Assembly: GCA_004352715.1 (NCBI GenBank)
Contig: SCFE01000048.1
Location: 569,114-633,113, forward strand
Direction: 5' to 3'
Length of the DNA stretch: 64,000 nt
Origin: Hofstenia miamia
Taxonomy: Eukaryota > Xenacoelomorpha > Acoela
The position numbers and the translations under genes were made by a program. Position 1 is the stretch's first letter, and each line of letters opens with the position of its first letter. This document shows, piece after piece, positions 49,106 to 61,200 of this stretch. The notes under the pieces are model-generated. The model was not told the origin of the DNA, did no database searches, and saw only the letters and a list, made by a program, of their open reading frames with translations.

Positions 49106-50441
49106 ATTTAACTTGTACATAAATGACTTAAACAAATCTGTAAATAGCTGTCGCAATATTATTCAATACGCAGACGACACACTCATGTGGTGTGAAAGTT
49201 GTTGTGCCATTACTGCTACAAAAAACGTGCAGAAAAGTATTGCAGACATCCAAAAATATTTAGTAAAAACAAATTAACTTTGAATAACAAAAAAACACAG
49301 TTTATTCTCTTTACAAACAAGCACTACAAAAAGAGAAGCAAAATAATATGTCTGAACTTACCAAGGTTAAGTGCGCCAATAGAACAGAGCCACGTAGTTA
49401 AATATCTGGGAGTGGAAATAGACAAAAATCTTCATTGTCAGCAATTTGTAAGCTCTAAAATCAGAAAAATGGCTTCGTCAATCCAATACCTCAATACCTT
49501 GAGATGTGTCGTCCAGGGAAAGCAGATCATAAACACCCTTATAACAAGCCAGTTTGCATATGCTTGCGTACTACTAAACGAAATACCACTGAAACAACAA
49601 GCGCGATTGAATACTATCTTTAATAGGTCAATCTCTACAATGTTTTCTGNNNNNNNNNNNNNNNNNGTCAATCCAATACCTCAATACCTTGAGATGTGTC
49701 GTCCAGGGAAAGCAGATCATAAACACCCTTATAACAAGCCAGTTTGCATATGCTTGCGTACTACTAAACGAAATACCACTGAAACAACAAGCGCGATTGA
49801 ATACTATCTTTAATAGGTCAATCTCTACAATGTTTTCTGTCAAACGGCAACAAACCAGAAGGCTTCTTAAACATCAATGAATATTGGCGCCCAGTTACTA
49901 CATTCAATACTTGAGCCTGGTGAATCTTTATAAACAAATTAATGTTATGAGCACCCAAAATCTATTCAATAGCAAATTTACAATGAATCAAAGAACAAAT
50001 AAATGCATTAGCATATATAGAATTAGGGAGTCGGCATGGCAAAAATCTTACACAGTAATTACTACAAACCTGTGGAACAATTTAGACAATAATATAAGAA
50101 ACGCAAAGAACATAAAGTTATTTAAAAGATTGTTAAAAGAAAACTTATTAAACAAACAATACGCTTTTGGAACATCAANCTGGTGAATCTTTATAAACAA
50201 ATTAATGTTATGAGCACCCAAAATCTATTCAATAGCAAATTTACAATGAATCAAAGAACAAATAAATGCATTAGCATATATAGAATTAGGGAGTCGGCAT
50301 GGCAAAAATCTTACACAGTAATTACTACAAACCTGTGGAACAATTTAGACAATAATATAAGAAACGCAAAGAACATAAAGTTATTTAAAAGATTGTTAAA
50401 AGAAAACCTATTAAACAAACAATACGCTTTTTGAACATCAA
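49106..50441 (+). pseudogene. LINE reverse-transcriptase remnant B (CR1/L2-like), duplicated by assembly
   Basis: LYINDLNKSVNS and IIQYADDTLMWCES (RT motif C YADD) start at about 49110, then KLTLNNKKTQFILF, VVKYLGVEIDKNLH (motif E region), and a C-terminal part ending TNLWNNLDNNIRNAKNIKLF. This is the 3' end of a CR1/L2- or Jockey-like LINE. Two pieces are duplicated around gaps: 49477-49649 repeats as 49667-49839 (N at 49650-49666), and 49917-50178 repeats as 50180-50441 with about two substitutions (N at 50179). Without the duplicates, the real element is about 440 bases shorter. Confidence 0.7.
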
Positions 50442-51084
50442 ATAGGCTTCATGTATGGCAGAATAAAAGAGTGATATAATTGTAAATATGTATAATGGTT
50501 GTTTTTTATTTTAATTTTTTATCTGTAGTTTGTATCCTAGTTTGTAGTTGTACGTTAATATATATATTGTATAGTATACATTTTGTAAATAGTGTATATA
50601 TTATATATATATATATATTGTACTACGTTGTATACAAACGAATAAAGTCTAAATTAACATTAACATTAATTTGCTATATGTAAAAAAACTTCGAACAAAC
50701 AGTTTCATTTCAGTGCTTTTGATTATATATCTCTATACTAATACGTTCTAAAGATTATAATCTTTTTCAATTAACAATTGTGAAGAAATCTATGACACCT
50801 TACTTCTATTTTAACCGCATTACTCTCTTGGCATATTTTATTCCTGTCAATACGAACATTCATTTATTCGATAATCACAACACTGTCCAAAAGAAACTAC
50901 TGTTTTTTTTGTAGACTACATCTCATTTTGAATACTTCAATAGTAGATGTACATATTATTTTGTTTGCCCATGCAACTCATGCCGATCATCGAGCATTTC
51001 AATATTCAATAAAAGATTTTGTTTACTGTAACTGAATTTGTAGACCTATTGTAATAAATCTATTTCAAAATAATGAACATAACA

Positions 51085-51113
<29 letters not shown>
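50442..51113. other. LINE 3' tail, AT repeats and spacer
   Basis: After remnant B come an AT-rich 3' region with (TA)n (about 50595-50615), an AATAAA and a 'taacattaacatta' tail near 50655-50670, then a spacer. (AAT)n at about 51085-51112 borders the next LINE fragment. Confidence 0.45.
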
Positions 51114-51115
<2 letters not shown>

Positions 51116-51514
51116 TACAGACAAGCAAGGTAATAGAAGCACGAAGGCCAGACATAGTAGTGGTAGACAAAGAGAAAAGATTGGGAACAGTGATAACACA
51201 TAGCAGTACCAAAGGACAGAAATGTAGAAAGCAAGGAGAAAGAGAAGATAGACAAGTACAGGGAGTTGGCAGAAGAAATAGAAAGGCTGTGGAAGTTAAA
51301 GAAAGTTGAAGTAGTCCTGATAGTTGTAGGAGCACTGGGAACAATGAGTACGAAGCATAAGAGTACAAAGTGAGAAGGAGCAGTAGCACAGAAGGCAGCA
51401 TTGTTAGGAACACCTAGAGTCCTGAGAAAAGATCTCAGACTCCCTGGGAACTGGTGAGTTCCTCGAGCTGAGAGGGATACCAGCATGAAGCTGTGAGAAG
51501 AAATGAAGTAATAA
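51114..51514 (+). mobile_element. R4/Dong-like LINE, 3' fragment between (AAT)n tracts
   Basis: Starts QTSKVIEARRPDIVVVDKE, the endonuclease core of the same LINE as at 37433-39884, then frameshifts, and ends with the shared 3' sequence 'ctccctgggaactggtgag'. It is 5'-truncated. (AAT)n lies immediately before (51085-51112) and after (51515-51532) it, as expected if a TAA-type repeat was the target. This copy keeps Pro-Asp (RRPDI) where the longer copy has Pro-His. Confidence 0.8.
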
Positions 51515-51539
51515 AATAATAATAATAATAATATACAAT

Positions 51540-52233
51540 TTGCAATCACTAATTTATTATTTTGTTTAATTGCAAACTGAGATATACAGGCAGTTATTGA
51601 AATTTATATTGTGCAATTTTCAATTTTTCTTTACTAAAACCCATATTTAATATTACCTATTCAGGAGAGAGGGTTATTATTCCATCTGTTTTCTTTGAAT
51701 AGCTTTATTACTGCTGGGGACGGTCAATTTTCACTTTAAGTAATATATTAACTACTCAATTTTATACATTTGATAATTCATTTCACATTGGCGTTCCCTA
51801 TGCACTCAGTTATTAATGCTTCTTCTTTGGTAAAATAGAATGTATGGATAGTTGATATCGGATTTGTCCCTTAATTGGACTTGCTGTAATATGAAATTTT
51901 TATTAACTATTGCCTCTTTTTGATTCTTTAAAAAGATGTTAATTTTGGCTGAAATTTCAATTAAGACACTTAGTGATCATATATGTCAATATTAATTATC
52001 AAGGAAATCACTTTCAAGTTTTTAAAAATTCAACGGTTAACTTGCATGCTCTGAGCATCTGTAAAAAGGAAGCATCGCTTGACATTCCCTAAGCAATATA
52101 ATTAGCCATCGAAGCTAAAATACAGATCGTCAAGATTACAGAATAATAAGAAATATATATTATGGTAATATAAATTGCAAATTGCGTGGTAAAATTTTGT
52201 CTTGATAGATATTATTTAATATACTTGCATAAT
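51540..52233. other. Upstream region of the ATPase-like gene
   Basis: No gene. It presumably contains the 5' UTR and promoter of the ATPase gene; no element is recognisable. Confidence 0.4.
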
Positions 52234-55200
52234 ATGACAGAGTATCGTTACATCAAAACCAAAAGAGCTGAGCTCGATGAACTAAAAAAGGTCTTTACAA
52301 TGGACGACCACCACATTTCTTGGGCTGAGCTTACTACGCGGTACCCAGGAATCAATCTCAAAAAGGTATTCAGTAAGTCATAAATAAATATCCCAAAAAT
52401 GAGTTATTATTTCGAATGCAGTAAATCTTGAATAAATACATATGACGTATTTTACATGTGCTCCTGATTACTATCAGTTGTCTACATAAAAACTGTAATG
52501 AATTGACTTGGCTCCTACTTTTTTAATTTTATAAAAATTTTGCACTAGCTTAAATAGAAATAATTTCTAGTGAAAAAACAGCATTTCTTAAAATAACAGA
52601 CATTGTAATGGACTGATTTGCAATTTTCAATATTATTAAAAAACAAACTTAATTGCGCTTTTTACTAATCCTAAGAATAATGTGTTAAAGCAAAACAAAA
52701 ATATTGGAAGAAAGCTGCAAACAGTACCAATATTAGCAAATTGATTTGGCCCTACCAGAAGTTTTGAAAATTTGCGATGGTTTCCCCAAAAAATGTTTAA
52801 ACGCTTTTAAGTCATGAACTAATGAAGATATTTAAAATATGAAAACACCACACAGTAGAGAATTGTCTTCCTTTTCCTTCTTTTTGAAATTAATTCGTGA
52901 TTTGGCGCTGTTTTGCTCAGGTGTGACAACCTTTGACTTTATGCCTGAACTGGACTCACAATTTGTCGTCAGAAAACAAAATATTTTAGGCTGGTTCTTG
53001 TTCCCATGGGCATTAAACAGCCTCATTATCTGAACACTAGGTATGGAACGAATTGTGAATAGCTTAGTTGCATCTACTTCAGCACAAGAATAAGTTTTAG
53101 CGCAAATTTTATATTCTAACAGACTTGGTCAAATCGATTCGCTACATAAAAGTAACACTAATAGAAATAGGATTAACAAATATTTTTAAGGGTCTAAGTA
53201 ATACCCATGCAAGACGAAATTTAGAAAAATATGGTATTAACAGCTTAACTCCGCAGAGATTCGTTAGTAGCTGGATCCGATATTCAAATGTTCTGTTTAA
53301 TGATATTTCTTCTTTAATTTGGATGGCAGCATTACTATTACTCGATGTCTTTGGCGAATATTATATTGATGGCAAAAAAGAATGGAATTTGGTATTTTTT
53401 TCATACTTACAGTAAATTTAGCACAAGTCAAATTATTCCTGGTATTAAGCTTTTCATGGCCGAATCGTTCACCTTCTCAGGCATAATCAAGTAACTATAT
53501 TTCCGATGTAATCACATTTAATAAAATATATTGTGATAGGACCTTCTTCAAAATGGGGAATATTTTAAGGTTATAACGATCTTTATGAATTTAGAGATCA
53601 ACAAAACCTTATTTTAAAAACATTACAATATCTTACATTTAACCCTGTAGTGCCCAAGCGTAGAAAAAATATTAAAAATAGTTTTTCTGTTGATCCTACA
53701 TCAAGGAGCCATAAAAATGATATTCCATCATTGAGTATGTTAATATTTCACTAGTTTTTCTGGATTAGTTTGCATATTTCAACTCCGGACAATAGAGGTA
53801 TCAAAAGCTGTAAAATTGACTATGCTCAGAAATTTTCTTAAGATGCTAAAGCGACTGAATGAACCCTTATCAAGATATTGTTATTGAATTTCAATGGATA
53901 GAAAGGCTTTTGTAAATTACACTACTAGGATTGATTGATATCATCTGCATGAGGGATAATTGTATGATCCGTACATTTATTTGGGTACATCTTTGCATCT
54001 ACAGCTTATCTATAATATAATTCATTAAAGAATTGTAAACAACTAACATTGATTCGATATATAATAGATAACATCACTTTTTAATGATATATAAATCTAC
54101 ATTATGATTCCCTCACAAATTCCAACTTTGCTTTATTGAATGAATTTCACAATTAGCAACAGACAAAAGTCATTCAAAGAGATTGTTTCGCTGACTTTGC
54201 TTTTCTCTGAATATGGAAATATTTTCATTGAGTCCTTCTTTTAAATTTGAGTAATCATAAAATGTGGATCCTTGAATTTTTTGAAAAACAAAATATGTCT
54301 ATTTCAAATTGCTAAAAAATAATATTTAAATTTTAAGATTTGAGCATATCACAAATGATATGTCTTTAGCATGCCAAAGGGGTAAGCAAGGCATTTTATT
54401 TTTTGCTCGCAATAATTACAATATAGAAATTACAAGTGGAGTTGCAAATTTGCAAATTTGGCTAAGACTCCAAAATCATAGACATCACTATGTTAAAATG
54501 ATTTGCAGTATTTTGGATTTATAGAAGAAGAGAATTGTTTAGTAATGTGAAATATTTATTTAGTTTATGAATTCGATCTGCCTTGTTGTAGTGATGCTAA
54601 TATTGTCGTGGTTCTGTTTTTATCAAGAAAAGTCAGAGAACGATATCATGAAAAAATTTACAAAACTCATTCCAAAAGTAAGGATATATATTATTTTAGA
54701 CATATATTTTAAGTCTGCCGATTTGTATTTATATTTCAAAAAAAATCATTCCAAAAAAATTCAGATGGTAAGCAACATTTTTAAAAAAGCTTTGAACAAC
54801 AACGAAAGATGTACTAGGGATAATCATATTAACTAGTACAACATTAAATTAATATTCTAGAACACTGCCAAAGAACTACTTTTAATTGTTTTGTTACAAA
54901 AATCCATAAAATATTAGTTTTCATGATTAGTTCACTTTTATTGCTTTGACTAAATCATTCACTACTGTCAATCTTCGACAGATGCTTTATATATGGAAAT
55001 CATATCTTAAGCATTGAATATCTTACATATACATTTAGACAGCTACAGTCATTCGCAACGGACAAAAAACCAGAATCAGAACTGATCAGCTAGTAATTGG
55101 GGATCTTGTTCAAATCAGAGCAATGGAAAAAGTACCAGCAGATATTCGTTTATCAGAAACAAGAAACCTAACTGTAAGTAACTCCTAAGATCAATTTATG

Positions 55201-58200
55201 CAACTTATTCAATTTTAATGCGAAACTAGAGCAATTTGTCCTCAAAAATGTTTCAAAACCTACGATTTTTTTCACCGGTATGATAAGTGAAATGTTAATA
55301 TGACCGAAATAAATTGTTGACAACTCAAGAGAGACAAAGCACCATTACAATCTTCATTTGAAATTTGATGAGGTTTTTTATAAAAACTAATTTGCTTAAA
55401 ATTATTTCAGAATTCGATGGAATTAAATCTTATTATGAAACAGTAAAATATATTTTTTATAAGTTTGATCATAATTTTCGTGCTCAATAAACCATTGTTA
55501 TATCTTTGGGTCAATTCAATGGTTCAAATAATTTTACAAATTTCTAGCCAATGAATTCAAATTTCATTTCCAGAAGGATTCTTTATTCTAAATGATGGCT
55601 CAAATCTAAATACCGGTCAAACAAGCTTAAGCCGGGTTTGATCCTAGCCCTCACCTTACATTCATCTGATGCAGATATTACAATATTGGATTAACCCAAT
55701 ATTGAGAAATGCAACATTTATAGCAAAGTTTTGTACAAACTGAGTTTTGCTATAGCTTAAACTGGTAGACATTTTAGAAACAAGTCCAACTCACTTTTCC
55801 TGATACCCGAATATATAAAATATATGGAACAATTAATATGTAAGTTTTAATTCAAGGCAATTATTATTTGATTTTCTAATTCACAATTATTAAGGTGGAT
55901 AATTCGTGTGTGACTAAAGATTTAGAACCGCAGTTCAGAACCTCAGATGTTACAAGCAAGCTTCCACTTGAATCCAAAAACATTGCATTTTGTGGAACAA
56001 CTGTGGTTACTGGTTAATTTTCTTTAGATATATTTAAGGCAACTAAGGGACTACCCAACTAATTCTATCTATTTTGTGCTTAATGTAACATCAGGTGATA
56101 CATTTATTATTGTTATGGTAGTACAATAAAATATTTTTAAATTTTACAAAATTAGCAGCAATATCAACATTCAGTGCTACGGCAACCGCAGCTATTTTGA
56201 ATTTTTAAATATTTCACCTTTTTTAAAATTTTTCTTAACCCTCTTTATATTTAATTCCAATTTGAATCGAATTGTAATCAGAAAGTGCACCTTTATAAAG
56301 TGAAACTTTATGTAAAACAATTCAAGAATTGAATTTCAATCTAAAATTTAAAAAAGCAAGGTTTTTGAAAAAACCGCCTGTCACCTCATCAATTCTTTCA
56401 TTTTGACTAGGCATGCTAAGTTTTGATAGCATGGCAGCATCCATCATGGCAATAAATCGAAAACAAGAATACAAATACAGCGAAATATATATTTGATTTC
56501 GTGACAGCATAAAAATGCAGACCAATTTAGGGAAATCGATAAAAATACTTTTTCTATGACTTCTCAAGAAAATATATGGGCGAATAAAATACAAATTGAC
56601 CAAAAATGTAGCAAACATTTCCTTTGAAGAAAGTCAGAACTACAATGCGTATTGCTTCACGATGCAGAAAGATTTCGTGACGGTATAAAAATGTAGGCCA
56701 ATTTGAGCAATTGCTAAAAATATTTTTTATGGTGTGTATTAAGATCGTACGCGAAATCAATTTTCGTACGCCATCGCGCGACAGAAATATTTCGTGTAAT
56801 GCGTACAGCGATGCGCCCACCAATTAACACTTTCTGCGCTAATATCAGGGTATCGACTCTCGCCTTTCCAAACGACTGATTAGCATTATTCAGAACAAAA
56901 TGCTGCAAGGTGTCCATCTTCTAGGACGATTTAGACTTGGGAGATTATTTGAGACGCAGTACGCTGCCCTTATCAGGACTCATTGCAAGAGGTACTTTAA
57001 TAAATCATTTAATTTCGAAGCATGCTTGACTATTGAAATCAAATGAAAGACTGATGTTGTCACAAGCGATGGCAGGCATTTAGATATTATATGAAGTCAA
57101 GCAAATAACTTTCTTTAAGAATTATTCAATGTTCCGTTTGTTACAGATAAGGTGTATATTAATCAAAAAATGTGTAATTGTTGCATCAAATAGCATTGTA
57201 TGCATTAGATAATAGAAATTTAAAAAGCAAATTTATAAGCAATTCTAGTTTTGGTAGATGTTAGTCAGTAAGGCAAAATGTATTAATTGAAATCTAAGTA
57301 TTATAATACTCAACATTTAAAAAACTAGATTAATTCCACTGTATAGGCTTGAGTTCTCATTATAAATATTTAAATAGGGGCTGGTAAAGGAATTGTAATT
57401 CGTACTGGTGATAGGACGGTACTTGGCCATACGGCGAATATGGCTGCATTTGCTGGTAACAAAACAATTGCCGGTACTTCTTTAGAAGTTTCATTTCTGC
57501 TTCGGATAGTTTCAGTTATTTCGATTTGCCTTAGCCTCGTGTTGTTTTTCCTTTCAATAGTACTTGGATACGGCTTTACAAAATCCGTAGAATCGTCTGT
57601 TATTTGTTTAATTGCTGCAGTACCTGAAGGTCTTGTGGTTATCGTAACAGTAAGATATTTATAAATTTTTATTTTTTAAATTATGGTTGTTAAATAGGGT
57701 TATTCTATGGATCTTATATCGTAACGTAAATAGTTTATAAATTGTTTTTAAGTTATAGATGTGTGTTGAGTTGTCCTCTTCTCAAACAGTAAATTCCATT
57801 AGTTACACTCACTAAATTCCATGTAGAATAGAACTAACGTTAATTGAACTTATTGAGCAAATCAAAGATCCTAATTATTGTAAGAAATTTTTCGAAGCTA
57901 TTTCAACAAATATTGCACTTAGTATTTTATGTTAATAGTCACGAGTCCGTTGCACAGGAAGTTCCAAAAATACATTTTGTACCATCTCTATTTCGGTTCC
58001 GCAGAATCAGAATTAGGCTTACCCAATGAGCTAGTATAGTAAAATGCAACCAAAAAACAATTACAAGTTCTAAAAAAATATAATAAAACTAATGGTAAAA
58101 AATAAAAAATGAAAATTGAAATTTTAGATCGATTTCTGTTAAGATTAGAATCTAAGGCATGATTTTCTACACATTAGGTTGTAAGGAGTTTAAAATTAAT

Positions 58201-61200
58201 ATTAAAGTATAAAGATTATTGAGAAAAAATTTCGACATCACCTGCGAATAGGTTTTCGTATAAAACGGATCCTTGAGGAATCCCTTGGTGAGTTTATGTA
58301 AAGAAGATGCAGAATTGTTCCAATAATTTGTTGATGACGATTTTGTAAATATAATTTCAATTAGAATATTATTTATCACCAATTTCAATAGATTTCAATT
58401 TCGATAAAAAGATGGCTAAGTTTATCAATGGCTTTACTGAAGTCAGTAAAAAAGTTTTCAGTAGTTTGGTCAAAGTATTTCCTGTATCTGTATTTAATTT
58501 GATCGATTAAGTGATTTTTTCAAGAAAATCTGACAAGGTACTATGCGTGTAAAAGTTCTTGAGATCAAAATATCCAAGTGGGATTAAAATATTCCTATTT
58601 TATTGCTTCACATTGTTTGAATAGATGTGTAATGGGATGATGTTTTGCTTATCATTTATAGGTAGATTTTCTCAATAGTTTTTAAATATTTATGTGCCCT
58701 TCTGCATCCCAATAGAAAGAAGTGCAGTTATCATATTTTAGGGGAATTAACTAGATATCTGTGAACTGATCAAAATAAAGTTTTATTTACGTAAAAAAGT
58801 ATATAATTCATTGAATTACTTCAAGTGCTCAATATTTTTACATTTAGTTACATTTACGACTGGGTGCCAGAGGACTTGATAATAGAAAATGTCACGTTAA
58901 CCATTTGGCTGCCGCGGAAATGATAGGAAGCATCTCCGTTATTTGTACTGAAAAAACAGGAATTCTAACTGTAAATAAGATGGAAGTGTCCCATTTATAT
59001 ATAGATGATATAATACATGAAGCACAGCGAGACGATAGTAAGTGTGTTTTTTTACTTAATATTGCCAATACTTCATATATTCTATTATTCAGAGAAAAGA
59101 AGAAGTCGTACGAACGGTTAACTAATTTGACTTTAAAATACATATTTTTTCATATTCTAGAGGTCAAAATATCAGATTTATTAATACTTTAACAAGGATA
59201 TGCTAAGGCTAAGAATTGCTTGATTTCTTAAAGATTTTGTTTAAGATATATGAAAATTACTGATCTTTGCAGTAAGTTTGAAAGTGTGGATTTGTAGCTT
59301 TTCCAACTCTATTAATATTGGATAAGGCAAAATCAATTAACGTTTTTAGCAATAATGTCAAAAAAGTCTGCAACCACTTGGAGAAGTCTTGGAAGAATGG
59401 CTGCTCTTTGTAATAATGCTGATTTTTCTCCAAATCAAGATCATATCGCAATTTCTAGAAGGTTAGTATTCTTTAATTACGAAGAACAATTAATTAAATT
59501 TTTTTTCATAATACATATATTCTAAAACCTTAGTAATTGCAAATCAGACCAACAGAGCGATGGAGTTTTAATGATACCAAGGCTGGTATTGTGAAGATTA
59601 TTCCTTGGCTATTATATTATTTTTGAAGAATTTCTAAATACAATCAAACCTCGGTTCTCGAACGACTCATAGTTCGAACAAATCGGAGTTCGGACGGAAA
59701 ATTCGACAAAATTTTTTATTCAAAGTTTGGCCGAAAATCGGAATTCAAACTCTTCAATCGCTACCTTTGTCGTGAGTATTTTGCTCTCATTTTTATATTG
59801 GATTTTGGAAGTATTTGTACCGTCAAAGAAAATCAGTGCAAGTAGTAAAGCTGTTAAAATGGAAAGAAGACAACTATTGCAATTAAGAAAGAAATAATAT
59901 CAAAATATGAAGAAGGTGCGCTTTATGTTCATGTTATTTGTGTCTTTGTCATTGTCTTCAACATTCTCTGATATATACATGTTAGTTTATATTTATTGGT
60001 TACCGTTTAAATGTGTATTTTCAGGCATAAAATAATGTAAAATTAAACATCTAGGGTGTTGGAACGGATTAATACGATTATTTTATTTGTAAATGGAAAA
60101 AAATAAATTTCGGTGTTCAAACAAATCGCTTCTCGAACGGGGTTCTGGAACGAATTATGGTAGAGAATCGAGGTTTGGCTGTAACAAACGTATTTACTTG
60201 AGAAATACTATTTAAATCAGGCTCGATTAATTTTAATAACAATGTGCCTCTCAGAAACTAAGGAAGCACTCCACAACATAAATTAATATGATTTTCATTT
60301 TTCTGTTTGCTTACTGAAACAAACATTTTGAAATGCGAATGTTTAATCCTTAGCCCTATTTTACTATTATTTTACTTGGACTTTTTTGTAGCAGTTATTC
60401 CCGAGGGAGAGGCAATTTGCCCCCTCCCCTAAGATCTCGGAAACAGTCCATCCACCAAATTTGGTGTGCAGATACTTTGATAAGTGAGGTATATCTTGGG
60501 AAAGCCATTTTGTGATACAATGATTAAATGATGAAAATTCTGAGCATATTAATTAGTTTATGTATCGGATTTTCCAAATTTCTCATTATTTACAGAAAAT
60601 GTTAGAAATATTACTAATTAGGAATCAAGAGAAAGGCCTATAATGCAATAAAACATAGAAAAAACATTTAATTATAATTTTGCATTGAAAATTATGTCTT
60701 GCTTTCAATTTATAGCCTTTACATACAAAGTTGTTACTTTTGAAACTCTCAAAAAGTGTAAGTTTTTCATGGTATTTTTGTTCCAAAATTTGCTGAAAAT
60801 AGCAACCCTTGACCCTATCTGCATAATTTTTTGTAAACATTTGCAAAACAAGTTAAAAACAGTCATGGAAGTATAGTTTATTTAAAAAACGATCTTTGAG
60901 TTATATCTGAAAATATGGAAGGGGGTCAAATCGCCCACAGGCAAGATAGAGTTGAATTAAAATTTGTGATTTCAATTTAATTTATTCCCGTAACATTTGG
61001 CCAAATTAAATTGTTAATTTTGAGTCCAAATTAATTAGAAGTGATGATAACAAATATTACATGTAGCTGCTAGTTATCATAAAGCTCTCAGGCACATATA
61101 ATTGTCAAAATAGCATTTTTGACAATCTAGTTTACTGATTTCAGTAGTTCTCAAAATCTTTAGTACTGTTGTCTGCATATTTTAAAAATTGCATGTAATA

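Noticed and set aside
51046-51549. Minus-strand frames of 117-167 codons
   Set aside because: Antisense shadows of the LINE 3' fragment on the plus strand.
54567-54836. Extended reading of ATPase exon 3 to 89 codons
   Set aside because: The conserved part ends at ...KLIP-K before a gtaagg donor at 54678; the rest is intron.
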